From: UMGS1696 sp045643285
Lineage (GTDB): Bacteria; Bacillota; Clostridia; Oscillospirales; CAG-272
Direction: 5' to 3'
Length of the DNA stretch: 46,124 bases
Assembly: GCA_045643285.1 (NCBI GenBank)
Contig: JAZUKN010000098.1
Coordinates: 1-46,124, forward strand
A program made the position numbers and the translations under genes. This document shows positions 1-8,393 of the stretch, piece by piece. How positions within the stretch are numbered: position 1 is the first letter of the stretch; every line of letters begins with the position of its first letter. The notes below the pieces were generated by a model. That model was not told the DNA's origin, made no database searches, and was given only the letters and a program-made list of their open reading frames with translations.

Positions 1-2113
1 CTTGGCCTCCGACTTCGGGCGACTCGTTCGGACTGATAAGCGAATCAAGGTCGATCCCCTCGCGGCGTATCTTTTCGGTAATATATCTGAGCATATCGTC
101 GCCGCGTCCGCCTTCGAGCTTGAACGTCATATAGTAGCATCCCTCGAAGTCCATTCCGGTGAGCTTATACTGTCCTGCGTTGCGGACAAGATACCGTCTC
201 AGCGTGCGGAAAGAGCGTGTGCCGAGCCACGGGAAGAACGCCCATGTATATCCGCCGAGCGGCACGATGCACGATTCCGTCAGTCCGGTGTTCCGTGCGA
301 CTGCTCTTGCGACGCGCAGTCTTTCAAGCGCACCCTCTCTCAGATACGGATATTCGGTATCTTCGCGGAGCACCTGACGCATCCGCTCAAGTATCCGTGT
401 ATTCACTTCGCCGTAGTCGCCGGGCCAGCTTACTTCCATTTTGCCGCTCACGCGCTTGACGTAGATGAGGTGGCGCGGTATGTCAAGCTCCTCGACCTCC
501 CACACCCGTCCGGCAAGAGCGAATCTGTCACCGACCGGCGGCGGAGTCGTGATAACACCGATCTCATCCGATTCGCACCGCACGGTGTAGTCCTCGGAAT
601 CCTTGAAAACAGCGTAGAATTTGAACGAATTTACGAGCTTTTCGCCTCTGAGTCCGACGATCAGCTCCCTGTCCTCTGTAAGTTCGAGCCAGTCGTTGTT
701 CACCATTGAAAAAAGCAGTGTTCTGTAGTCCTCTTCTTCGATGTATCTGAACGGCGGCAGTGACAGAATCCGCTCGGCAAGCTGTTTTGCGGTCAGTGCG
801 CCGCTTGACGCAACGGTCGACAGCGTTTGCTGGAACAGAAGCGAATACGGGCACCGTCTGATAAGCGGAGGTTCGATGAATCGCTCCTCTATGTATAGCT
901 GTACTATAGCTATCGCTTTTAAGAGCTCCCACGGCATAAGCTGAGGAAGAGGAGTGTTCGGAAGCGGATTTTCTTCGCGGAAAACCATCATCATCTCCGG
1001 CGGATCACCTCGTCTGCCGCTTCGTCCGAGCCTTTGAAGAAACGAAGAAACGGAGTTCGGCGAGCCTTGCTGAATGATCCGCTCAAGCCGTCCTATGTCG
1101 ATACCAAGCTCCATTGTGACTGTCGCGCACGTTACGGCGTTTATCTCGTCGTCCTTCATTTTCAGCTCGGCTTCTTCGCGTATGCTTGCCGAAAGGAAAC
1201 CGTGGTGGATGAGGAATTTGTCCGGTTCTCCCCGATATTCGGCGATCTCGCGCAGTGTCGCGCAAACGTATTCCGTCTCCTCTCTGGAGTTCGAGAAAAC
1301 AATAGCCTTTTTGTCCTTTGTCGCCTCGTAGATATATTCGTAACCGGGATCGAGCGACATATTTTCCTCGCGGCGGTTTTCGTCGGGCGTGATCGCCTTT
1401 GCGTCGTCCTTTGAAACGATATAGAAGTGCTCCATTCCGAGCCGCCAGCGTATTTTTCCCTGCGGTACGGACGGTACGAGCGTGTCGTGGCCGCTTCCCG
1501 CACCGAGCCAGTCTGCGGCGCTCTGCATATCTCCAATAGTTGCCGACAGACCGATACGGCGCGGCATCACTCCCGTCTTCGCGATGAGCCGCGAAAGCTG
1601 ACAGATTATCTGATTTCCTCTGTCGCTTCCCGTGAGCGTGTGTATTTCGTCGATTATGATGTATCTGAGTTCTCCGAACAGTCTTATGAGGTCGGACGAG
1701 CGGTTCATAAGCATAGCTTCAAGTGATTCGGGCGTTATCTGAAGCACGCCGCGCGGTGTTTCGAGCGCTTTTTTCTTATGCGACGCGGCAACATCACCGT
1801 GCCAGTGGTAGACCGGTATTCCCGCTTCTTCGCACAGCTCCGTAATGCGTCCGAACTGGTCGTTTATCAGCGATTTCAGCGGTGCGATATAGAGTACGGC
1901 GAACGACTCCGGCATATCGTTGTATATCTCCGACAGCACCGGAAAGAACGCCGCTTCCGTTTTGCCGGATGCGGTGGCTGACGGCAGAAGAAGGTTTGCG
2001 TCCGTGCCGAATATCGCTTCAGCCGCGGCGACCTGTATCGGACTGAGTGATTCCCAGCCGTGCGAATAGATGTATTCTCTGATGAACGGTGAGTATTCTT
2101 CAAATACCGACAT
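1..2113 (-). CDS. Lhr-like DEAD/DEAH-box helicase (BrxHI-like), 3' end beyond window
   Basis: Superfamily 2 helicase, about 704 codons visible, still open at the left edge of the window. The start is ATG at 2113, preceded by TAAGGAGGTGG. Read from the start, it shows an ATP-binding loop PSATASGKTEA (about residues 44-54), the DEIH box (155-158), a SAT motif (190-192) and the arginine-finger motif QRLGRSGRRG further on. The order and spacing fit Lhr-type DNA helicases, and BrxHI of BREX/Pgl systems belongs to the same family. It is the last visible gene of an operon with a BrxD-like ATPase (15 bp upstream) and a TerB-N/TerB-C protein. I infer a DNA-remodelling role together with these two. Whether it serves repair or phage defence cannot be decided from sequence. 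Confidence 0.88.
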   Translation of the reverse strand, partial: MSVFEEYSPFIREYIYSHGWESLSPIQVAAAEAIFGTDANLLLPSATASGKTEAAFFPVLSEIYNDMPESFAVLYIAPLKSLINDQFGRITELCEEAGIPVYHWHGDVAASHKKKALETPRGVLQITPESLEAMLMNRSSDLIRLFGELRYIIIDEIHTLTGSDRGNQIICQLSRLIAKTGVMPRRIGLSATIGDMQSAADWLGAGSGHDTLVPSVPQGKIRWRLGMEHFYIVSKDDAKAITPDENRREENMSLDPGYEYIYEATKDKKAIVFSNSREETEYVCATLREIAEYRGEPDKFLIHHGFLSASIREEAELKMKDDEINAVTCATVTMELGIDIGRLERIIQQGSPNSVSSFLQRLGRSGRRGDPPEMMMVFREENPLPNTPLPQLMPWELLKAIAIVQLYIEERFIEPPLIRRCPYSLLFQQTLSTVASSGALTAKQLAERILSLPPFRYIEEEDYRTLLFSMVNNDWLELTEDRELIVGLRGEKLVNSFKFYAVFKDSEDYTVRCESDEIGVITTPPPVGDRFALAGRVWEVEELDIPRHLIYVKRVSGKMEVSWPGDYGEVNTRILERMRQVLREDTEYPYLREGALERLRVARAVARNTGLTESCIVPLGGYTWAFFPWLGTRSFRTLRRYLVRNAGQYKLTGMDFEGCYYMTFKLEGGRGDDMLRYITEKIRREGIDLDSLISPNESPEVGGQ

Positions 2114-2127
2114 GGTCTTCCACCTCC

Positions 2128-3513
2128 TTAAAAATCTATATCACTGAGCGTTATTTTTGCTTTTTCGGGCGGCTTTTTGCCGTCTTCTTTTTGTGATTCG
2201 TCTGTGTCGCTCGCTTCGTCGATGTTCTTTGATACGGTACTGCGCTGAACAGAACCGACGATGTCGCGGTATGTCTTGTCTTCGTTCGTGTATAAAAGGT
2301 CGAGCAGTGTCACGAAGTCGCGGATTATCTCGCGTGGCGTTATCATCGTGTCGGCTCCCTCCCGGGAGAGGGACGAGACGAGAAAATCGCGCATTTCGTC
2401 CTCCGTCACGCGGGCTGTCCATTTGTGATATTCTCCGTGAAGTGCGGCAAGGCGCAGTACAAGCGCGTACAGCTCACTGTCGGACAGCCGTCTGAGCCGC
2501 AGTACAGGCTGCATGAGCGAACGAAGCTCCGAGCCGAACCGGTTGTCCGCAAGACGCGAACGAAGTGCCTCATAGCTGTAAAGTCCGCGGCGCGAATCTT
2601 CGAGAAACTGCGGAGTACCGCCGAAAACGATCATCATTCCGGGCGCGCGTCCCTGCATCGTATCGTTGAACATGGCGAGTATCTTTTCGTAGTTGTTCTC
2701 GCGCGAGATGCGATTCGGTATTTTATAGAGATTCACACATTCGTCGATGTAGATGCACAGTCCGGAGTACCCTGCTATACGCACGAACGCCGTGAACAGT
2801 TTGAGGTAGTCATACCAGTTTTCGTCGCCTATCACGCTGAGCGAGCGGATACCGACGTCGCGCCGTGCTTCCGTTCTCGTGTTGAACTCTCCGCGCATCC
2901 ATTTGAGGCAAGCCGATTGCCGTTCGTCGTCACCGTCTTTCCACGCGCGGTAGTATTCTCTCAATACAGCAGAAAAATCGAATCCGCCGACGTCCGCTTC
3001 AAGTCCGCGCAGTTTTTCCGTCACTCGGGAGTTAAGCTCCGCGTCAAAACGGTCGTCAGTGCGGCTGATTCCGTCCTTTTCGATCTCCTCGCCGACTGAC
3101 GAGAACCATTTGCCGAAGATCACGGGCAGTGCGCTTCCGTCGGGAGACGACTTTGACGCGATATTCTTCATCAGTTCTCTGTACGTTGCAAGTCCGCATC
3201 CGTTCGAGCCGGACAGTTTTCTCTCCGGTGAGAGGTCACAGTCGGCGGTGATGAAGCCGCGGTCAAGTGCGTATCCGCGCGAGAGCTGGATGAGAAAGCT
3301 CTTGCCGGAGCCGTAACGCCCGATGATGAATTTAGTCGAGCCCTCGCCGTCCGCCACTCTGTCAAGCGCGTTCGTGAGGGATTCGATCTCGTCGTTACGA
3401 CCTATCGCAATATACGGCGCGCCTATTCTCGGCACAACGCCGCCCGAAAGAGATGAGAGAAGCGTTCCGAGTATCCTTCTCGGCACCTTGTTTACCGTTC
3501 CGTTTTCAGCCAT
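2128..3513 (-). CDS. BrxD-like ATP-binding protein (DUF2791-type P-loop ATPase)
   Basis: 461-residue P-loop ATPase. It shows Walker A GRYGSGKS (residues 65-72) and a Walker B strand GLCIYIDECVNLY (251-263). The early segment PYIAIGRNDEIESL and the overall length match the BrxD family of BREX type 2, a group of AAA-like ATPases of unsettled biochemistry. ATG at 3513 is chosen because AGGGAGGAG lies 8 bases upstream. A GTG three codons earlier (3522) is in frame but would sit inside the ribosome binding site. The gene overlaps the end of the TerB-type gene, which implies translational coupling. BrxD and a BrxHI-like helicase are adjacent in BREX loci, so the pairing here is meaningful, but no other BREX gene is visible. 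Confidence 0.8.
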   Translation of the reverse strand: MAENGTVNKVPRRILGTLLSSLSGGVVPRIGAPYIAIGRNDEIESLTNALDRVADGEGSTKFIIGRYGSGKSFLIQLSRGYALDRGFITADCDLSPERKLSGSNGCGLATYRELMKNIASKSSPDGSALPVIFGKWFSSVGEEIEKDGISRTDDRFDAELNSRVTEKLRGLEADVGGFDFSAVLREYYRAWKDGDDERQSACLKWMRGEFNTRTEARRDVGIRSLSVIGDENWYDYLKLFTAFVRIAGYSGLCIYIDECVNLYKIPNRISRENNYEKILAMFNDTMQGRAPGMMIVFGGTPQFLEDSRRGLYSYEALRSRLADNRFGSELRSLMQPVLRLRRLSDSELYALVLRLAALHGEYHKWTARVTEDEMRDFLVSSLSREGADTMITPREIIRDFVTLLDLLYTNEDKTYRDIVGSVQRSTVSKNIDEASDTDESQKEDGKKPPEKAKITLSDIDF

Positions 3514-5324
3514 TCTTCGCACTCCTCCCTGTAGTCTTCGATAATTTTGTACGTTGCTCCGTCGCTCTCGAGCAGAACGTCTCCGAGAACATCGAGCATC
3601 TTTGTGTTAATTCTGTCAGCCATATCGCCCTCAAACGCGCCTACCGAGCGGCAGTATTCGCTATAGCGTCCGTCAAGTGCGGCACGGAGAGCGTCTTTGA
3701 GCGGCTTGTCATCGTCCGCTGATCCGTGTTTCTCCGGTATTACTTCGGGCTTTGGTGCCTCTTCTTCCGCATTTTGTTCTACTTCTGTAGAGTATTCTGC
3801 ATCACTCGTTATTTCGCCGATGACTGCCGGCGTGTCGTCCGAATCGGTGTACTGCGGCTCATCATGCGGAAATTCTTCCCCTGTGAGCCGTTCGGTATTC
3901 GCCCACGAGAGCTTTTCTATCTCCTCGGCGCGTCCGAGATCGAAGCCGCTTTCCTCCGCTTCGTAGTTCTTCAGATAGTCGTCGGGCATATATTTTTCTT
4001 CATCGGAGCGCATTTTCTGAGGGATAAGCGGAGAAAAATATGCGTCTATCACAACTGAGGATGCTGTATCCGTCATTTCCACGTTCAACTTCGCCTTTAC
4101 GCCGATCAACTGTCTGATTTTGTTTTCGGCGTACTTGACGAGCGCGGTCACTACCATTCTCACGTCCGCGCGTCTTGTGAACGAGCAAAACTCTATGTCG
4201 ACTCTTCTTTTTCTGTCGGACGCGACGATCGCACCGCAATAGCTGTCGCGCGTCATTTTATATATTCGATCAAGCGCGAACACTCCGCGATTTTCTCTGA
4301 CGTTTTTTCTCACAACGCGGGTAAGCACCGCAGGAATGTGTGTGTCGAACAGTTCTTTATTGTCTTTGTAATTCCGGCTTGACTTGTAATCGTAGTCGGA
4401 TGCGACTTCCGCGACGATAGAGCCGAGTGCGTCCGAGTCAGACGACAGCACGGAATCGAGGAAAAATTCCTTGAACTGCGCTTTCGGCGTTATTTCGGCA
4501 AGGATCGGCGTAAGTCGGCGCGGCATAGGTACGGCGTGGATCATGCAGTAATCGGCGAACCATTCGCAGAGGTACCCGTCAAGGCGCGGATAAATGTTTC
4601 TGTAGCCGAGCCAGATACGCGCAAGAATCTCCGCGCCGTCGGTGGGGTCAATCTCGGTGTCGAGATTGATTATTTCAAATATAAAAAGCTGTAAATACGG
4701 CAGATCGCACGGCACGCATCGCCCGAGACGGATATTTTCTCTGACGTAGCGGTAATATTCGACCTGCTCGCGGTTCATGTGCGCGTACTGCGGAACATAC
4801 GAAAAATACGGCACGGGCTTTACGTCGGAATCCGGCGAAACGGACGGCTTTGCGCGGTGGCTCAGCAGTGCGTCGGACGTGAATCTTCCGTAAAACTCCG
4901 TTTCGCTCTCCCAAGTGCGGACCGTGATCTTTTTGATCAGCTCCCCGTTCGGCGAGTATTCGGCGGTAGTCTCGCCGGGTTGTCTGCGTGTCGTCGGTGC
5001 ATCTGTACGGTACTGCGGCTTGCGGACGGTGGTGTGCCGTCTGTACGAGGACGTATTAATCCTGCCGCCTCCGATCGGGTCTATCCAGAACGAGCCGGAT
5101 ATGGTCTTTTTGCTGTCGTTTTCGGCTTGATTTGCGTTCATTTCGCCGCGCGGAGGTATTTTTTCGCCTTGTGTCACGCCGGAAGACGCGGTTTCATCTG
5201 TTTTATCCTCCGAAATATCGACAGGCGCGACGGTATGCCCGATAAAATCGGGCTTTGAGTACTTTTTTTCTCTCGGCTGTCCGAGATCCCAGAAACCGTC
5301 TCTGTTTTCGTCTTCGTATTTCAC
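3492..5324 (-). CDS. TerB-N/TerB-C domain protein
   Basis: 610-residue protein, GTG start at 5324 behind GGCGGAGGT. The first 115 or so residues are polar and look disordered. Residues about 130-330 resemble the TerB-N domain: the YYRYVRENIRLG stretch, then helices with EIINLDTEIDP and RIWLGYRNIYPRLDGYLCEW. The acidic linker about 480-545 is low-complexity. The last 65 residues resemble TerB-C (ALDGRYSEY ... VLGDVLLESDG). TerB-related domains come from tellurite and stress-response systems. TerB-N/TerB-C proteins have been linked by comparative genomics, as I recall, to ATPase-helicase DNA-processing neighbourhoods. It is the first gene of the operon and sits directly behind a promoter with a LexA-like box. 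It probably acts as a scaffold or sensor for the ATPase and helicase; no catalytic motif is seen. Confidence 0.75.
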   Translation of the reverse strand: MKYEDENRDGFWDLGQPREKKYSKPDFIGHTVAPVDISEDKTDETASSGVTQGEKIPPRGEMNANQAENDSKKTISGSFWIDPIGGGRINTSSYRRHTTVRKPQYRTDAPTTRRQPGETTAEYSPNGELIKKITVRTWESETEFYGRFTSDALLSHRAKPSVSPDSDVKPVPYFSYVPQYAHMNREQVEYYRYVRENIRLGRCVPCDLPYLQLFIFEIINLDTEIDPTDGAEILARIWLGYRNIYPRLDGYLCEWFADYCMIHAVPMPRRLTPILAEITPKAQFKEFFLDSVLSSDSDALGSIVAEVASDYDYKSSRNYKDNKELFDTHIPAVLTRVVRKNVRENRGVFALDRIYKMTRDSYCGAIVASDRKRRVDIEFCSFTRRADVRMVVTALVKYAENKIRQLIGVKAKLNVEMTDTASSVVIDAYFSPLIPQKMRSDEEKYMPDDYLKNYEAEESGFDLGRAEEIEKLSWANTERLTGEEFPHDEPQYTDSDDTPAVIGEITSDAEYSTEVEQNAEEEAPKPEVIPEKHGSADDDKPLKDALRAALDGRYSEYCRSVGAFEGDMADRINTKMLDVLGDVLLESDGATYKIIEDYREECEEWLKTER

Positions 5325-5343
5325 TTTACCTCCGCCTTTCTGC

Positions 5344-5357
5344 CAAACATTCGTTCG
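5344..5357 (-). promoter_or_regulatory. LexA-type SOS box upstream of the TerB-N gene
   Basis: Minus strand CGAACGAATGTTTG. It matches 13 of 14 positions of the Gram-positive LexA consensus CGAACRNRYGTTYC and begins ten bases after the -10 element of the operon promoter, overlapping the expected transcription start. The two boxes at the Y-family polymerase promoter (42159-42187) occupy the same position relative to their promoter, which supports a real operator. Confidence 0.62.
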
Positions 5358-5366
5358 GAATATATA

Positions 5367-5395
5367 ATTATACCATACAAATTTTCTTTTGTCAA
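5367..5395 (-). promoter_or_regulatory. Sigma-A promoter of the TerB/BrxD/helicase operon
   Basis: Minus strand TTGACA (5390-5395), 17-base spacer, TATAAT (5367-5372). Both hexamers are perfect consensus. Transcription should start near 5360, about 36 bases before the GTG start at 5324. The strong promoter combined with the overlapping LexA-like box suggests a normally repressed, inducible operon. Confidence 0.8.
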
Positions 5396-5404
5396 CAACT
5401 CGGG

Positions 5405-5452
5405 AAAGAAAAAACGCGCCCTTCTCCAGTCTTGCATCAAGAGAAGGGCGCG
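5405..5452 (-). terminator. Intrinsic terminator of the opp operon
   Basis: Perfect 12-bp stem CGCGCCCTTCTC / GAGAAGGGCGCG (5415-5426 with 5441-5452) and a 14-base loop. On the minus strand it is followed by a T-rich run, TTTTTTC (complement of 5408-5414). It lies 38 bases beyond the oppA stop codon. Confidence 0.9.
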
Positions 5453-5490
5453 AAATTATTCAGTCAACAATCAGAATCAAAGATTCCCGA

Positions 5491-7350
5491 TTATTTTGTG
5501 AGAGAAGCGTACTTGTAGGATACCCATCCGAGAGGAGAGTAAATGTAGTCTACAAGAGACGGGTTGCAGAGGTAGGGGTTAGTGTAGTAGTAGAGCGGGA
5601 GGATTACGTATGTGTCACGAATCCACTCTTCTGCTTCGTACATATATTCAGCGCGTTCTTCAGCGTCAGCCGTTGTCTTAACAGCAGCGATGAGTGCATC
5701 GTAGTCTGCCCATGTCTGATCCTTGTTGAGACCGTAGATAGCAGCAGAACCAACGCGACCGTCCTTACCGAGTCTCGGGTGGTTGTTGCCCGAACCGGAG
5801 AGAAGGATTTCGAGGAAGTTTACAGGGTCATTGTAGTCAGCGATCCAGCCGAGTCTGGAGAGAGTGAAGTCACCCTCTGTGAGAGCGGTCTGAATAACAG
5901 CCCATGTACGGTTGTCAACTTCAACGCCGATTCCGTAGTCGTCCCACATATCCTGGATAGCTGCGCAGATTGCGAGGTTACCGGATGTCGGGTTAGCGGA
6001 GTACTGGAATGTCGGGAAGTTCGTGAACTTGCCTGTAGCTTCGTCGTAATCATAGTACTTCTTCAGGATCTCAACTGCTTCTGCGCAGTTTGCTTCGTAG
6101 TCAGCAGCGTCAACGGACCACCACGGATCAGCTTCCTTGCGGAATTCCTTGCCTGTGCCGTCTTCCATACCAGCCGGAACGAAACCGTATGCGGGGAGCT
6201 GACCTGCAGCTGTTACCTGCTCTACGATGTAGTTACGGTCGATGAGGAGAGCGAGTGCGTGACGTACTTCAGCGTTAGCTTCGGGAGTCCAATCTTCCCA
6301 TGCTTCGTCAGAAGAAGAAGCTGTTGTAAGACCGGGCTTGAAGGACCATTCAGCATTGAGTTCGAGGTAGTATGTGCCGATATAGTCGCCGATGAAGAAG
6401 TCTTTGTTCATACGTGTGTCGTCTGTCTTGAGAACGGGGATCTGAGAAACCGGTACAGTTGTTGTGTACTGGATAGAACCGTTCGTGTAGTTTGCGAAGA
6501 TAGCGTCGTCGTCGTCAGAGAGGAAGTATGTTATTGTGTTGAGCTTGACAGAGTCAGCATCCCAATAATTTGCGTTCTTCTCGAATACGATTTCGGAGCC
6601 TACAGTCCAGGACTTCATGGAGAACGGACCGTTGCAGATGTATGTTTCAACGTTTGTAGCCCAAGCGTCGTTGCCTTCTACGATGTCCTTACGAACAGGG
6701 TAGTAGGTCGGGAAAGCGAGGAGCTGATCAAAGTAGCTGCAGTATGCGCCTGTAACGATTGTTATCGTACGAGCGTCGTCGTCTGCTGTTACGTTGAGGA
6801 GGCAGTCGTCTTCATAGGAGAAGCCGTCGATTACGTCGAACATGTAGCAGTAGTCTGCTGCTGTAGCCGGCTCTGCTGCTCTCTGCCAGGAGTATGCGAA
6901 ATCGGAAGCCTTGAGTTCAACGCCGTCAGACCACTTAAGACCTTCCTTAAGTGTAAGAACGTACTGGAACTTGCCGCCTTCGAGTTCGGTAGGAGTTACG
7001 ATTGCTTCAGCGCATTCCGGAACGATAACGAGCTTGCCGTCTTCTTCAGCATAGCCGTAAAGACCTGCGAAGCAGTTCGTGAGGATGATAGCGCCGTCAA
7101 CGGAAGAGTTCTTTGCGGGGTCAAGTGTTTCGGGGTCCGGACCAACGCAGACAACGAGATCCTGTGCTACCGGTGTTTCGGGAGCCTGCTGATCGTCCTT
7201 GTTGTCCTCTACGGGTGTGTTGTCTTCTACAGGTGTGTTTTCATCGTCAACAGGTTCCTTGTTGCAAGCAACGAGGCTGAGAACGGATGTAAGAACCATG
7301 AGAAGCGCAAGAAGTGCTACGAGAGTTCTTTTCATTTTGTTTTCCTCCAA
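5491..7350 (-). CDS. oppA: Oligopeptide ABC transporter substrate-binding lipoprotein
   Basis: 619-residue extracytoplasmic solute-binding protein (SBP_bac_5 / OppA family) that captures peptides for import. The N-terminus has a lipoprotein signal: MKRTLVALLALLMVLTSVLS followed by lipobox LVAC, so Cys29 would be lipidated. A low-complexity acidic linker (EPVDDENTPVEDNTPVEDN...) separates the lipid anchor from the binding domain. The family signature around the first 100 residues of the mature protein (PDPETLDPAKNSSVDG, LKEGLKWSDGVEL) and the late motif LGWIADYNDP are present. The start at 7350 has GGAGG (in GGAGGAAAACAAAATG). It is the last gene of the operon and is followed by a strong terminator. 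Its position downstream of the ATPases is unusual but seen in Clostridia. Confidence 0.95.
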   Translation of the reverse strand: MEENKMKRTLVALLALLMVLTSVLSLVACNKEPVDDENTPVEDNTPVEDNKDDQQAPETPVAQDLVVCVGPDPETLDPAKNSSVDGAIILTNCFAGLYGYAEEDGKLVIVPECAEAIVTPTELEGGKFQYVLTLKEGLKWSDGVELKASDFAYSWQRAAEPATAADYCYMFDVIDGFSYEDDCLLNVTADDDARTITIVTGAYCSYFDQLLAFPTYYPVRKDIVEGNDAWATNVETYICNGPFSMKSWTVGSEIVFEKNANYWDADSVKLNTITYFLSDDDDAIFANYTNGSIQYTTTVPVSQIPVLKTDDTRMNKDFFIGDYIGTYYLELNAEWSFKPGLTTASSSDEAWEDWTPEANAEVRHALALLIDRNYIVEQVTAAGQLPAYGFVPAGMEDGTGKEFRKEADPWWSVDAADYEANCAEAVEILKKYYDYDEATGKFTNFPTFQYSANPTSGNLAICAAIQDMWDDYGIGVEVDNRTWAVIQTALTEGDFTLSRLGWIADYNDPVNFLEILLSGSGNNHPRLGKDGRVGSAAIYGLNKDQTWADYDALIAAVKTTADAEERAEYMYEAEEWIRDTYVILPLYYYTNPYLCNPSLVDYIYSPLGWVSYKYASLTK

Positions 7351-7397
7351 AAAGATTCTAATACCTGCAAGACGGTATTATTATGGATTGTTTATGC

Positions 7398-8393
7398 TCA
7401 ACCGATGTGGAAGCAAGCTACGAAGTGACCGGGAGAAACCTCCTTAAGCTCCGGCATTGCCTCTGCACATTCGGGTGTAGCGCGTGGACATCTTGTTCTG
7501 AAGGGACATCCGCTCGGCATTTTCAGCGGACTCGGTACGTCGCCTTCGAGAACGATACGCTGTCTTGCTCTTTCGGACTTCGGATCAGCGATCGGTACTG
7601 CCGAAAGAAGCGACTGCGTGTACGGGTGGAGAGAATGGTGGTAAAGCTCGTTTGCATCCGCCGTCTCCACGAGGTGACCGAGATACATTACGGCGATCCT
7701 GTCCGAAATATGCTTGACGACGGACAGATCGTGCGCGATGAAGAGATAAGTCAGTCCGCGTTCCTTCTGCAGGTCTTCGAACATATTGATGACCTGCGCC
7801 TGAATGGATACGTCTAGCGCGGATACAGGCTCGTCGCAGATTATCATTTCGGGATCCATGGCGAGCGCACGGGCGATACCGATCCTCTGACGCTGACCGC
7901 CGGAGAATTCGTGAACGTATCTTGTCGCGTGCTCGGATGAAAGACCGACAGCGTCCATGAGTTCTTTGATCCTCTGCGCTCTCTCGGTTTTTGAGAGATG
8001 CTTATAATGAACGTCGAGCGGCTCACCGATGATGTCGCCGACAGTCATTCTGGGGTCAAGGGACGAATACGGGTCCTGGAATACCATCTGCATTTTTGTG
8101 CGGAGGTATTTCACGTCCGCCGGCTTTTCGATTTTTCTTCCGTTGAAGATGACCTCGCCGGACGTGGGTTTGTAGAGGTGGATAAGCGTTCTGCCGACTG
8201 TTGTCTTACCGCAGCCGGATTCTCCGACAAGTCCGAGTGTTTCGCCTCTCTTCAAAGTGAACGAAACGCCGTCAACAGCCTTGAGGAGCTTTGTTTTGAA
8301 CAGTCCCTCGCTTATCGGAAAGTGCATTTTGAGGTCTTTGACAACGAGAATATCGTCATTCATCGGCTTTTCGATGATTTTTTCGTCATTCAT
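7398..8393 (-). CDS. oppF: Oligopeptide ABC transporter ATP-binding protein OppF
   Basis: 331-residue ATPase of the peptide importer. It has Walker A GESGCGKTT, ABC signature FSGGQRQRIGIARAL, Walker B MIICDEPVSALD and the H-loop FIAHDLSVV. The C-terminal extension GCPFRTRCPRATPEC carries the cysteine cluster typical of OppD/F C-termini, which bind an Fe-S cluster in related dipeptide importers. The start at 8393 has GAGGAGGT upstream and overlaps the end of oppD by 8 bases. The first residues contain a short internal repeat (MNDEKIIEKP / MNDDI), and the second Met is a possible alternative start. It forms a heterodimer with OppD. Confidence 0.95.
   Translation of the reverse strand: MNDEKIIEKPMNDDILVVKDLKMHFPISEGLFKTKLLKAVDGVSFTLKRGETLGLVGESGCGKTTVGRTLIHLYKPTSGEVIFNGRKIEKPADVKYLRTKMQMVFQDPYSSLDPRMTVGDIIGEPLDVHYKHLSKTERAQRIKELMDAVGLSSEHATRYVHEFSGGQRQRIGIARALAMDPEMIICDEPVSALDVSIQAQVINMFEDLQKERGLTYLFIAHDLSVVKHISDRIAVMYLGHLVETADANELYHHSLHPYTQSLLSAVPIADPKSERARQRIVLEGDVPSPLKMPSGCPFRTRCPRATPECAEAMPELKEVSPGHFVACFHIG

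Noticed and set aside
1..5324. Complete BREX system
   Set aside because: PglX, PglZ, BrxC and BrxB are not visible; only the ATPase and helicase families are shared.
5389..7428. 679-codon plus-strand reading frame antisense to oppA
   Set aside because: The minus frame encodes a complete OppA lipoprotein with lipobox and family motifs. The plus frame is rich in Cys and Val without domains and is a mirror of its codon use.
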